Assembly (NCBI RefSeq): GCF_001418495.1
Contig: NZ_LIQY01000028.1
Span: 1-52,611, forward strand
From: Streptomyces pathocidini
Lineage (GTDB): Bacteria; Actinomycetota; Actinomycetes; Streptomycetales; Streptomycetaceae
Reading direction: 5' to 3'
DNA length: 52,611 nt
Below are positions 1 through 9,159 of this stretch, piece after piece. Numbering within the stretch: the stretch's first letter is position 1; each line of letters begins with the position of its first letter. The notes beneath the pieces are model-generated. The model did no database searches. It worked only from the letters and a program-made list of their open reading frames with translations, and was not told the origin of the DNA. The translations under genes were made by a program, and so were the position numbers.

Positions 1-1838
1 CCCCCGCCCGTACGGCCCGATCCGGCCCCCAGCTCCGGCTCGCCGCGCACCGGCCGCGGCTGCGCCTGGTCAGCCTCGGGCTCACGCTCGTGCTGTGCGC
101 GTTCACGGTCCGCCTCCTCCAGGTGCAGGCCGTGGACGCCAGCGCGTACGCGGCCAAGGGCGACGTCAACCGCTATGTCACCCACACCCTCGCCGCCGAG
201 CGGGGATCGATCACCGATCGCTCGGGGACCGCGCTCGCCACGACCGTCGACGCGTACGACATCACCGCCGACCCGCTCCTGTTCACCAGGAAGCTGAGCA
301 AGACCGCGGACGCCCCCCAGCAGGCCGCCGCCCTCCTGGCGCCGATCCTCGGCAAGGAGGAGGCGGAGCTGGCCGAGAAGCTGTCCAAGCCCAAGACGCG
401 GTACGTGCTGCTGGCCCGCCGCCAGTCCCCGCAGATCTGGAAGCAGATCAGCGACCTGAAGAAGGCCTTCGAGGAGAAGGCCGCCAAGGGCAGCGGCGGC
501 AGCGTCCTGGCCGGGGTCTTCCAGGAGCCGCACAGCAAGCGGGTCTACCCCAACAAGGAGCTGGCCGCGGGTGTGCTGGGCTTCGTCAACTCCGAGGGCC
601 GCGGCGGCGGTGGCCTGGAGGGGCAGTTCGACAAGGAACTCGCCGGCCAGAACGGCAAGATCACGTACGCCCAGTCCGGCGGCCGCCAGGTGCCCACCGC
701 CGGCGCCCAGGAGCAGCCCGCCGTCCCCGGCTCGGACATCGAGCTGACCCTGGACCGGGACATCCAGTGGGCCGCGCAGAAGGCCATCAGCGAGCAGGTG
801 TCGGAGTCCGCGGCGGACCGCGGCTACGTCATCGTCCAGGACACCCGGACCGGCGAGATCCTGGCCATGGCGAACGCACCCGGCTTCGACCCCAACGACC
901 TCTCCTCGGCCGGGGATTCGACCTTCGGCAACGCGGCACTCCAGGACGCGTACGAGCCGGGCAGCACCAGCAAGGTGATGTCCATGGCCGCCGTCCTGGA
1001 GGAGGGAGTCGCCACGCCGGGCACCCATGTCGTGGTCCCCAACCGGCTGCACCGCGCCGACCGGCTGTTCGCCGACGACGTCGACCACGAGACCTGGCAG
1101 CTGACCCTCAACGGCGTGCTCGCCAAGTCCAGCAACATCGGCACGATCCTGTCCGTCGAGCAGCTGGGCAAGACCCAGGCGCAGGCCAACCAGGTCCTCA
1201 ACTCCTACCTGCGTAAGTTCGGCATCGGACGGCCGACCGGCCTCCGTTTCCCCGGCGAGACCCCCGGCATCCTGGCCAAACCTCAGGACTGGAGCGCCTC
1301 CCAGCAGTACACGATCCCCTTCGGCCAGGGCCTGTCCGTCAACGCCCTCCAAGCCGCGTCGGTGTACTCCACCATCGCCAACGGCGGCAAGCGCGTCGCG
1401 CCCACGCTGGTCCGCGGCACCCGCGGCCCCGACGGCCACTTCGCTCCCGCGCCCGAGCCCAGGACGCAGCGTGTGGTCAGCGAGAAGACGGCCAAGGCCC
1501 TCGCCGCCATGCTGGAGTCGGTCGTCGACGACGAGGAGGGCACGGGCGCCAAGGCGCGCATCCCCGGCTACCGCGTCGCCGGCAAGACCGGCACCTCCAA
1601 CCGGGTGGACCCGCGGACCGGCCGCTACCGTGGATACACCGCCTCCTTCGCGGGCTTCGCGCCCGCCGACGAGCCGCGGCTCACCGTCTACTGCGCCGTG
1701 CAGAACCCGACCCGCGGCAGCTACTACGGCGGTCAGGTCTGCGGCCCCGTCTACAAGCGCGTGATGGAGTTCGCGCTGAAGACCCTGCAAGTGCCGCCCA
1801 CCGGCGCGAAGCCCGCACGCCTTCCGGTGACCTTCTGA
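1..1838 (+). CDS. ftsI: FtsI/PBP3 septal transpeptidase (5' end outside window)
   Basis: Class B penicillin-binding protein that cross-links septal peptidoglycan as partner of FtsW. The frame is open from base 3 with no stop, so the gene starts upstream. The visible part begins just before the single membrane anchor (about bases 60-130), followed by the dimerisation domain and the transpeptidase domain. The three catalytic motifs are present: the SxxK box as STSK at 963-974, SSN at 1128-1136 and KTGT from 1584. It is first in the visible dcw run, and murE follows after a 112 bp gap. The N-terminal cytoplasmic piece is missing only because the window cuts it. The assignment is firm. Confidence 0.96.
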   Translation, partial: PARTARSGPQLRLAAHRPRLRLVSLGLTLVLCAFTVRLLQVQAVDASAYAAKGDVNRYVTHTLAAERGSITDRSGTALATTVDAYDITADPLLFTRKLSKTADAPQQAAALLAPILGKEEAELAEKLSKPKTRYVLLARRQSPQIWKQISDLKKAFEEKAAKGSGGSVLAGVFQEPHSKRVYPNKELAAGVLGFVNSEGRGGGGLEGQFDKELAGQNGKITYAQSGGRQVPTAGAQEQPAVPGSDIELTLDRDIQWAAQKAISEQVSESAADRGYVIVQDTRTGEILAMANAPGFDPNDLSSAGDSTFGNAALQDAYEPGSTSKVMSMAAVLEEGVATPGTHVVVPNRLHRADRLFADDVDHETWQLTLNGVLAKSSNIGTILSVEQLGKTQAQANQVLNSYLRKFGIGRPTGLRFPGETPGILAKPQDWSASQQYTIPFGQGLSVNALQAASVYSTIANGGKRVAPTLVRGTRGPDGHFAPAPEPRTQRVVSEKTAKALAAMLESVVDDEEGTGAKARIPGYRVAGKTGTSNRVDPRTGRYRGYTASFAGFAPADEPRLTVYCAVQNPTRGSYYGGQVCGPVYKRVMEFALKTLQVPPTGAKPARLPVTF

Positions 1839-1858
1839 TCCGACGCGATCCCGACCCG

Positions 1859-1887
1859 ATCCCGACGCGGCCGGCCCGTGTCGGGAT
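1859..1887 (+). repeat. Short inverted repeat between ftsI and murE
   Basis: ATCCCGAC at 1859-1866 pairs with GTCGGGAT at 1880-1887 around a 13-base loop. The left half is part of a local direct repeat (GATCCCGAC occurs twice in a row). It could be a weak attenuator or simply low-complexity sequence. There is no T-tract, so it is unlikely to stop transcription fully. Confidence 0.4.
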
Positions 1888-1950
1888 GGAACCGAAGCCG
1901 GCCGAGCGGTGTATCAGAGGTGACAGAGTCGGCAAGAAAGCGAGCGACCC

Positions 1951-3747
1951 GTGACTGCCATCACGCCCGAACCGGGGAACCACGGCCCGGCGCACCCCTC
2001 CTTTCGCAACGGGCCCGCCCAGCCCGGTACGCTCACCGCCGTGCCACACGCTGACCAGCCCCAAACCACCCCGCAGGATGTTTCCGTGAACTACCCGGGA
2101 GCGCCACGGCCCGAGCGGGTCGATCCGACCCCGCTCGCGGCGCTGGCGGATCAGCTGGGCATCAAGTTCCCCGGAACCGGAGCCGCCGAGGCCGCTCGGA
2201 TCACCGGCATCACGCACGACTCGCGCGCCGTCCGCCCCGGCGACGTGTACGCCGCGCTGCCCGGTGCCCGCTTCCACGGCGCGGACTTCGCCGCGCAGGC
2301 CGCCGACCTCGGCGCGGCGGCCGTGCTGACCGACCCCGCGGGCGCGGAGCGGGCCGCCGCCACCGGCCTTCCGGCACTCGTCGTGGACGACCCGCGCGGC
2401 CGGATGGGAGCCCTGGCCGCCGCCATCTACGGCGAGCCCGGCCGCGATCTGCTCCAGATCGGCATCACCGGCACCTCCGGCAAGACCACCACCGCGTATC
2501 TCGTGGAGGGCGGGCTCAGGGCCGCGGCCGCGCAGCGCGGTTCGGCGGCGCCCGGCGCCCTCACCGGGCTCATCGGCACGGTCGAGTCCCGGATCGGCGA
2601 CGAGCGGATCAAGAGCGAGCGCACCACCCCCGAGGCCACCGAACTCCAGGCGCTGTTCGCGGTGATGCGCGAGCGCGGCGTCGGCTCGGTCGCCATGGAG
2701 GTCTCCAGCCACGCGCTCGTCCTCGGCCGGGTCGACGGCACCGTCTTCGACGTGGCCGTCTTCAACAACCTCAGCCCCGAACACCTCGACTTCCACCCGG
2801 ACATGGAGGACTACTTCGTCGCCAAGGCGAAGCTGTTCACCACGGCCCGCAGCCGCTCCGGCGTGGTCAACCTCGACGACGAGTACGGCAAACGGCTCGC
2901 CGAGGAGTCCGAGGTCCCGGTCATCACCTTCTCCGCTGAGGGCCACCCCGACGCCGACTGGCGCGCCACGGACGTCGAGGTCGGGCCGCTGCGCTCAACC
3001 TTCACCGCCGTCGGCTCCAAGGGCGAGACCGTACGGGCCGCTTCCCCGATCGCGGGCCCCTTCAACGTCGCCAACGCGCTCGCCGCCATCACCGCTCTGG
3101 TGGCCGCCGGGATCGACCCGCAGACCGCGGCCGACGGCGTGGCCGCCGTGCCCGGAGTGCCGGGCCGGCTGGAGCGGGTCGACGCCGGGCAGCCGTATCT
3201 GGCCGTCGTCGACTACGCACACAAGCCCGACGCGGTCGAATCGGTTCTGCGTGCCCTGCGCAAGGTCACCGAGGGCCGGCTGCACGCCGTCCTCGGGTGC
3301 GGCGGCGACCGTGACCCGCACAAGCGCGGCCCGATGGGCGCTGCGCTGGCCCGGCTCGCCGACACCGCTGTGCTCACCTCCGACAACCCGCGTTCCGAGG
3401 ACCCGCTCGCCATCCTGGCGGCGATGCTCTCCGGCGCGGCCGAGGTGCCCACCCACGAGCGCGGCACGGTCCTCATCGAGGAGGACAGGGCCGCCGCCAT
3501 CGCCGCGGCCGTCGCCCGCGCGGAGCCGGGCGACACCGTGCTGATCGCCGGCAAGGGCCACGAGCAGGGGCAGGACATCGCGGGCGTGATCCGTGCCTTC
3601 GACGACCGGCAGGTGCTGCGCGAGGCCATCGAGGCCGCCGAGGCGGCGAAGTCCGCCGCCCCCTCGGCCGCGCGGCCGGCCGGCTCCACGGCCGTCAACT
3701 CCTCGGCCCCCGCGCCCTCCCAGCAGCACACCGGTGGTGACCGATGA
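1951..3747 (+). CDS. murE: MurE, UDP-MurNAc-tripeptide ligase
   Basis: Cytoplasmic ATP-dependent ligase that adds diaminopimelate (LL-DAP in Streptomyces walls) to UDP-MurNAc-L-Ala-D-Glu. The P-loop reads GITGTSGKTTT, and the DNPR signature typical of DAP-specific MurE enzymes is followed by SEDP. At 598 codons it is about 100 longer than common MurE proteins, because of a Pro-rich N-terminal stretch and an Ala/Ser-rich tail. GTG 1951 has no clear ribosome site. The in-frame GTG at 2086 has AGGA about 7 bases upstream and would give a more usual length, so the true start is uncertain. Its stop overlaps the murF start (ATGA), indicating translational coupling. Confidence 0.95.
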   Translation: MTAITPEPGNHGPAHPSFRNGPAQPGTLTAVPHADQPQTTPQDVSVNYPGAPRPERVDPTPLAALADQLGIKFPGTGAAEAARITGITHDSRAVRPGDVYAALPGARFHGADFAAQAADLGAAAVLTDPAGAERAAATGLPALVVDDPRGRMGALAAAIYGEPGRDLLQIGITGTSGKTTTAYLVEGGLRAAAAQRGSAAPGALTGLIGTVESRIGDERIKSERTTPEATELQALFAVMRERGVGSVAMEVSSHALVLGRVDGTVFDVAVFNNLSPEHLDFHPDMEDYFVAKAKLFTTARSRSGVVNLDDEYGKRLAEESEVPVITFSAEGHPDADWRATDVEVGPLRSTFTAVGSKGETVRAASPIAGPFNVANALAAITALVAAGIDPQTAADGVAAVPGVPGRLERVDAGQPYLAVVDYAHKPDAVESVLRALRKVTEGRLHAVLGCGGDRDPHKRGPMGAALARLADTAVLTSDNPRSEDPLAILAAMLSGAAEVPTHERGTVLIEEDRAAAIAAAVARAEPGDTVLIAGKGHEQGQDIAGVIRAFDDRQVLREAIEAAEAAKSAAPSAARPAGSTAVNSSAPAPSQQHTGGDR

Positions 3748-5159
3748 TCGCCCTCTCCCTCGCCGAGATCGCCACGATCGTCTCCGGGCAGACGTACGAC
3801 ATACCGGACCCGGAGCTCGAGGTCACGGGCCCCGTCGTCATCGACTCCCGCCAGGTGCGGCCCGGCAGCCTGTTCGCCGCGTTCGTCGGCGCCCGCGTGG
3901 ACGGGCACGACTACGCGCGGGGCGCCGTCGAGGCGGGCGCGGTGGCCGTGCTGGCCGCCCGCCCCGTCGGCGTGCCCGCGATCGTCGTGGCGGACGTCGA
4001 GCGGGCCCTCGGGGCCCTCGCCCGCGCCGTCGTGGAGCGCCTGGGCGCCACCCTCGTCGCCCTCACCGGCTCCGCGGGCAAGACCAGCACCAAGGACCTG
4101 ATCGCCCAGCTGCTCCAGCGGATCGCCCCGACCGTCTGGCCGGAGGGCTCCCTCAACAACGAGATCGGGCTGCCGCTCACCGCCCTGCGCGCCGACTCCG
4201 GCACCCGCCAACTCGTCCTGGAGATGGGCGCCCGCGGCATCGGCCACATCCGCTACCTCGCCGAGCTCACCCCGCCCCGTATCGGCGTCGTCCTCAACGT
4301 CGGCACCGCGCACATCGGCGAGTTCGGCGGCCGCGAGCAGATCGCCCAGGCCAAGGGGGAGTTGGTCGAGGCGCTGCCCGCGGCCGAGGAGGGCGGCGTG
4401 GCCGTGCTCAACGCCGACGACCCGCTGGTGCGCGCCATGGCCTCGCGCACCAAGGCCCGTACGGTCCTCTTCGGTGAGGCGGAGGAAGCAGACGTACGCG
4501 CCGAGAACGTCCGCCTCAACGAGGCGGGACAGCCCTCTTTCACGCTTCGAACACCCACCGGGTGCAGTGACGTGACCTTGCGGCTGTACGGTGAGCACCA
4601 CGTGTCGAACGCGCTCGCCGCGGCCGCCGTCGCCCAGGAGTTGGGCATGCCCGTCGACGGGATCGCCCAGGCGCTCTCCGAGGCGGGGCAGCTCTCCCGC
4701 TGGCGGATGGAGGTCACCGAGCGCTCGGACGGCGTGACGGTCGTCAACGACGCCTACAACGCGAACCCCGACTCCATGCGGGCCGCCCTGCGCGCGCTCG
4801 CGGCCATGGGCAAGGGGCGGCGTACGTGGGCGGTGCTCGGCGAAATGGCCGAGCTGGGCGGGGAGTCACTCGCCGAGCACGACGCGATCGGACGCCTGGT
4901 CGTCCGGCTCAACGTCAGCAAGCTCGTGGCAGTCGGCGGCCAGGAGGCCGCCTGGCTCGACATGGGCGCCAAAAATGAGGGTTCGTGGGGTGAGGAGTCG
5001 GTGCACGTGTCCGACACGGAGGCGGCGATCGACCTGTTGCGCAGTCAGTTGCGCCCGGGGGACGTCGTGCTGGTGAAGGCATCCAGGTCGGTGGGCCTGG
5101 AACGGATCGGCCAGGCGCTGCTTGACGGTTCCGGCGAGGGCGAGGTCGCCGCCCGATGA
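3744..5159 (+). CDS. murF: MurF, D-Ala-D-Ala adding ligase
   Basis: Cytoplasmic ligase that attaches D-Ala-D-Ala to the UDP-MurNAc-tripeptide, completing the soluble peptidoglycan precursor. The ATP site reads LTGSAGKTSTKD, followed by the NNEIGLPLT signature and the usual Mur ligase C-terminal domain. Its 471 residues are normal for the family. The start overlaps the murE stop by four bases, and its own stop overlaps the mraY start in the same way, so murE, murF and mraY are translated as a coupled set. Confidence 0.97.
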   Translation: MIALSLAEIATIVSGQTYDIPDPELEVTGPVVIDSRQVRPGSLFAAFVGARVDGHDYARGAVEAGAVAVLAARPVGVPAIVVADVERALGALARAVVERLGATLVALTGSAGKTSTKDLIAQLLQRIAPTVWPEGSLNNEIGLPLTALRADSGTRQLVLEMGARGIGHIRYLAELTPPRIGVVLNVGTAHIGEFGGREQIAQAKGELVEALPAAEEGGVAVLNADDPLVRAMASRTKARTVLFGEAEEADVRAENVRLNEAGQPSFTLRTPTGCSDVTLRLYGEHHVSNALAAAAVAQELGMPVDGIAQALSEAGQLSRWRMEVTERSDGVTVVNDAYNANPDSMRAALRALAAMGKGRRTWAVLGEMAELGGESLAEHDAIGRLVVRLNVSKLVAVGGQEAAWLDMGAKNEGSWGEESVHVSDTEAAIDLLRSQLRPGDVVLVKASRSVGLERIGQALLDGSGEGEVAAR

Positions 5160-6226
5160 GGCAGATCCTCTTCTCCGGAGTCATCGGGCTCTTCCTGACC
5201 CTGGTCGGCACCCCGCTGCTGATCCGCCTGCTGGCCCGCAAGGGGTACGGGCAGTACATCCGCGACGACGGCCCGCGCGACCACCACAGCAAGCGCGGCA
5301 CCCCGACCATGGGTGGCATCGCCTTCATCCTGGCCACGCTCATCGCGTACGTCCTCACGAAGGTGATCACCTCCAGCCAGCCGACGTTCTCCGGCGTGCT
5401 GGTGCTGTTCCTGATGGCCGGCATGGGCCTGGTCGGCTTCCTGGACGACTACATCAAGATCGTCAAGCAGCGGAGCCTCGGTCTGCGCGCCAAGGCCAAA
5501 ATGGCCGGACAGCTCATCGTGGGCATCGCGTTCGCGATTCTGTCGCTCAACTTCGCCGACTCGCGCGGCCAGACGCCCGCCAACGACAAGCTGTCCTTCA
5601 CCCAGGACTTCGGCTGGTCCTTCGGCCCGGTCATCTTCACCATCTGGGCGCTGTTCATGATCCTCGCGATGTCGAACGGCGTGAACCTCACCGACGGCCT
5701 CGACGGCCTGGCCACCGGTGCCTCCGTGATGGTCTTCGGCGCGTACACCTTCATCGGCGTCTGGCAGTTCCAGGAATCCTGCGCCAACGCCCAGACCCTC
5801 ACCAACCCCGGGGCCTGCTTCGAGGTACGCGATCCACTGGACCTGGCGATCGTCGCCTCCGCCCTCATGGGCGCCTGCTTCGGCTTCCTGTGGTGGAACA
5901 CCTCGCCCGCCAAGATCTTCATGGGCGACACCGGCTCGCTGGCCCTCGGCGGCGCGCTCGCGGGCCTGGCCATCTGCTCCCGCACCGAGCTGCTGCTCGC
6001 CCTGCTGGGCGGTCTGTTCGTGCTCATCACCATGTCCGTGGTGATCCAGGTCGGCTCCTTCCGGCTCACCGGGAAGCGCGTGTTCCGGATGGCCCCCCTG
6101 CAGCACCACTTCGAGCTCAAGGGCTGGACCGAGGTGCTCGTCGTGGTCCGCTTCTGGATCATCCAGGGCATGTGCGTGATCGTGGGTCTCGGCCTGTTCT
6201 ACGCTGGCTGGGCCGCCGACAAGTGA
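5156..6226 (+). CDS. mraY: MraY, phospho-MurNAc-pentapeptide transferase
   Basis: Polytopic membrane enzyme that transfers phospho-MurNAc-pentapeptide to undecaprenyl phosphate to make lipid I. Its 356 residues and roughly ten hydrophobic segments are typical. Visible signatures are GFLDDYIK (the catalytic Asp pair), NLTDGLDGLA, FMGDTGSLALGG and the loop MAPLQHHFELKGW. The start overlaps the murF stop (ATGA). A 43-base gap separates it from murD. Confidence 0.97.
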   Translation: MRQILFSGVIGLFLTLVGTPLLIRLLARKGYGQYIRDDGPRDHHSKRGTPTMGGIAFILATLIAYVLTKVITSSQPTFSGVLVLFLMAGMGLVGFLDDYIKIVKQRSLGLRAKAKMAGQLIVGIAFAILSLNFADSRGQTPANDKLSFTQDFGWSFGPVIFTIWALFMILAMSNGVNLTDGLDGLATGASVMVFGAYTFIGVWQFQESCANAQTLTNPGACFEVRDPLDLAIVASALMGACFGFLWWNTSPAKIFMGDTGSLALGGALAGLAICSRTELLLALLGGLFVLITMSVVIQVGSFRLTGKRVFRMAPLQHHFELKGWTEVLVVVRFWIIQGMCVIVGLGLFYAGWAADK

Positions 6227-6269
6227 GCCGCCGCGTGACGGACGGCCGACGAACGACGGGAAACGGCAA

Positions 6270-7751
6270 GTGATCTGGACCGGCAAGCGCGTCACCGTCG
6301 CGGGCCTGGGCGTGAGCGGCGTCAGCGCCGCCCGCGCCCTGGCCCGGCTCGGCGCCGCCGTGACGGTGGTCGACGGCGGCGACGGCGAGCGGCAGCGCGA
6401 GACCGCGGCGCTCCTGGAGAAGGACGAGATCGCCGTCCGCCTCGGCGACGGCGACACCCTCCCCGAGGGCACCGAACTCGTCGTCACCTCGCCCGGCTGG
6501 AAGCCGCGGAGCCCGCTCTTCCTGGCTGCCGCCGAGGCGGGCGTGGACGTCGTCGGCGACGTGGAGATCGCCTGGCGGCTCCGCGGCCCGGACGCCGCCC
6601 CCTGGCTCGCCGTCACCGGCACCAACGGCAAGACCACCACCGTCCAGATGCTCGCCGCCATCCTCAAAGCGGCGGGCCTGCGCACCGCCGCGGTCGGCAA
6701 CATCGGCACCCCGATCATCGACGTGGTGCTCTCCGACGAGCCGTACGACGTACTGGCCGTCGAGCTCTCCAGCTACCAGCTGCACTGGGCCCCCTCGGTC
6801 CGCGCCCACTCCGCCGCCATCCTCAACCTCGCGCCCGACCACCTCGACTGGCACGGCTCCATGCAGGCCTACGCCGCCGACAAGGGCCGCATCTACGAGG
6901 GCAACAAGGTCGCCTGCGTCTACAACACCGCGGACCCCGCCACCGAGGAGCTGGTCCGCGGCGCCGACGTCGAGGAGGGCTGCCGCGCCATCGGCTTCAC
7001 CCTCGGTACCCCCGGCCCCTCCCAACTCGGCGTCGTCGAGGGCATCCTGGTCGACCGCGCCTTCGTCGAGGACCGCCACCGCAACGCCCAGGAACTCGCT
7101 GAGGTCGCCGACGTCAGCCCACCCGCCGCCCACCGGCACCCCGCCGAGGAAGGCGCTCCGCGCCCCCAGCCCGTGGCGCCGCACAACATCGCCAATGCCC
7201 TGGCCGCAGCGGCCCTCGCCCGCGCCTTCGGCGTCGAGCCCGCGGCCGTACGAGACGGGCTGCGCGCCTTCCGGCCCGACGCGCACCGCATCGCGCACGT
7301 CGCCGATGTCGCCGGGGTCACCTACATCGACGACTCCAAGGCCACCAACACCCATGCCACACAGGCCTCTCTGGCCTCGTACGAGCACATCGTGTGGATC
7401 GCGGGCGGCCTCGCCAAGGGCGCGACCTTCGACGACCTGGTCGCCGGAGCCGCCTCCCGGCTGCGCGGCGCCGTCCTCATCGGCGCCGACCGGGCCCTGA
7501 TCCGCGAAGCGCTGGCGCGACACGCCCCCGAGGTCCCGGTCGTCGACCTCGACCGGACCGACACTGGGGCGATGGCCGCGGCGGTCAGTGAAGCGGCGCG
7601 CCTCGCGCGCCCGGGAGACACCGTCCTCCTGGCCCCGGCCTGCGCCTCGATGGACATGTTCGTGAACTACGGCAGGCGCGGAGACGCGTTCGCCGAGGCC
7701 GTACGGGGACTCGGAAGCGAACGGGCCGACCGCGGGGGACAGGAACAGTAG
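6270..7751 (+). CDS. murD: MurD, D-glutamate ligase
   Basis: Cytoplasmic ATP-dependent ligase that adds D-Glu to UDP-MurNAc-L-Ala. A Rossmann-like N-terminus (VAGLGVSGVSAARAL) is followed by the P-loop TGTNGKTTT and the DDSKATN motif of the C-terminal domain. At 493 residues it is slightly longer than average because of an insert near residues 265-295 (the His/Ala/Pro-rich part around 7100-7160). It starts at GTG 6270 and sits between mraY and ftsW in the standard dcw order. Confidence 0.96.
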   Translation: MIWTGKRVTVAGLGVSGVSAARALARLGAAVTVVDGGDGERQRETAALLEKDEIAVRLGDGDTLPEGTELVVTSPGWKPRSPLFLAAAEAGVDVVGDVEIAWRLRGPDAAPWLAVTGTNGKTTTVQMLAAILKAAGLRTAAVGNIGTPIIDVVLSDEPYDVLAVELSSYQLHWAPSVRAHSAAILNLAPDHLDWHGSMQAYAADKGRIYEGNKVACVYNTADPATEELVRGADVEEGCRAIGFTLGTPGPSQLGVVEGILVDRAFVEDRHRNAQELAEVADVSPPAAHRHPAEEGAPRPQPVAPHNIANALAAAALARAFGVEPAAVRDGLRAFRPDAHRIAHVADVAGVTYIDDSKATNTHATQASLASYEHIVWIAGGLAKGATFDDLVAGAASRLRGAVLIGADRALIREALARHAPEVPVVDLDRTDTGAMAAAVSEAARLARPGDTVLLAPACASMDMFVNYGRRGDAFAEAVRGLGSERADRGGQEQ

Positions 7752-7767
7752 GCCCATAGGAGGGGAC

Positions 7768-9153
7768 ATGACGGCCCGGACGGCGAGACCGGCGGCGCTG
7801 CGCCCCAAAGGCCTCAAGGGTCCCAAAGGTTCCAAGGGGCCCAAGGGGCCCAGGGATCGCGCCATTCCCGCGCCAAGGCCCGCCCGGCGCGGGGCGATCG
7901 GCGGCCTGCGGCGGCTGCACAGCCGCGCCAAGCGCGCCTGGGACCGGCCACTCACCGCGTACTACCTGATCCTCGGCGGCAGCCTCCTGCTCACCGTGCT
8001 CGGTCTGGTGATGGTGTACTCCGCCTCGATGATCCAGGCCCTGCAGTCGGGGCTGGCCCCCACGCACTTCTTCCGCAAGCAGCTCGTGGCCGCCGTCATC
8101 GGCACCGGACTGCTCCTCCTCGCCTCGCGGATGCCCGTACGGCTGCACCGGCTGCTGGCCTATCCGCTCCTGGCCGCCTCGGTCTTCCTGATGGCCCTGG
8201 TGCAGGTGCCGGGGATAGGGCATTCGGTCAACGGCAACACCAACTGGCTCCAGCTGGGCGGCCCGTTCCAGCTCCAGCCCAGCGAGTTCGGCAAGCTCGC
8301 ACTCGTCCTGTGGGGAGCCGACCTGCTCGCCCGCAAACAGGACCTGCGGCTGCTCTCCCAGTGGAAGCACCTGCTCGTACCGCTCGTGCCGGCCGCCTTC
8401 ATGCTCCTCGGACTCATCATGCTCGGCGGCGACATGGGCACCGCGATCATCCTCACGGCAATCCTCTTCGGCCTGCTGTGGCTGGCCGGCGCGCCCACCC
8501 GGCTCTTCGCCGGGGTCCTCGCGGGCGCCGGGCTGATCGGCTCGATCCTCATCACCACCAGCCAGAACCGCATGGCCCGGCTCGCCTGCCTCGGCGCCAC
8601 CGAGCCCGGCGAGGGCGACCGCTGCTGGCAGGCGGTACACGGGATCTACGCGCTGGCCAACGGCGGATGGTTCGGTTCCGGTCTTGGCGCGAGTGTGGAA
8701 AAATGGGGCGAACTCCCCGAACCTCACACCGACTTCATCTTCGCCGTGACCGGGGAGGAACTGGGACTGGCGGGGACGCTGTCGGTACTCGCCCTCTTCG
8801 CGGCTCTAGGCTATGCGGGTATCCGCGTGGCCGGACGCACGGAGGACCCCTTCGTGAGGTATGCCGCGGGAGGTGTGACCACCTGGATCACGGCCCAGGC
8901 CGTGATCAACATCGGTGCGGTGCTCGGCCTGCTGCCGATCGCCGGCGTCCCCCTCCCGCTGTTCTCCTACGGGGGTTCCGCGCTGCTGCCGACGATGTTC
9001 GCCGTCGGGCTGCTGATCGCCTTCGCGCGAGCCGAGCCCGCCGCCCGGGCAGCGTTGGCCATGCGGCAGCCTGCTTTGCTGAGGAAGCTGGCTGGGGTGA
9101 GTTGGAAGACGATGCGACGGCGCGCCGGCAGGCGGCCGTCCGGAGAGCGGTGA
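7768..9153 (+). CDS. ftsW: FtsW, septal SEDS glycosyltransferase
   Basis: SEDS-family membrane protein that polymerises lipid II at the division septum with FtsI. The start is fixed by a strong ribosome site, AGGAGGGG at 7758-7765, two bases before ATG 7768. About ten membrane segments follow from residue 65. The family features NTNWLQLG, QPSEFGKLAL and the late loop VPLPLFSYGGSALL are present. The first 60 residues are cytoplasmic, strongly basic and contain a Lys-Gly-Pro-type repeat (GLKGPKGSKGPKGP), unusual for FtsW. murG begins 6 bases after the stop. Confidence 0.96.
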   Translation: MTARTARPAALRPKGLKGPKGSKGPKGPRDRAIPAPRPARRGAIGGLRRLHSRAKRAWDRPLTAYYLILGGSLLLTVLGLVMVYSASMIQALQSGLAPTHFFRKQLVAAVIGTGLLLLASRMPVRLHRLLAYPLLAASVFLMALVQVPGIGHSVNGNTNWLQLGGPFQLQPSEFGKLALVLWGADLLARKQDLRLLSQWKHLLVPLVPAAFMLLGLIMLGGDMGTAIILTAILFGLLWLAGAPTRLFAGVLAGAGLIGSILITTSQNRMARLACLGATEPGEGDRCWQAVHGIYALANGGWFGSGLGASVEKWGELPEPHTDFIFAVTGEELGLAGTLSVLALFAALGYAGIRVAGRTEDPFVRYAAGGVTTWITAQAVINIGAVLGLLPIAGVPLPLFSYGGSALLPTMFAVGLLIAFARAEPAARAALAMRQPALLRKLAGVSWKTMRRRAGRRPSGER

Positions 9154-9159
9154 ATTTCG

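Noticed and set aside
5045..6718. Long minus-strand open frames opposite mraY and other dcw genes
   Set aside because: High GC content keeps antisense frames open; the + strand frames match well-known families.
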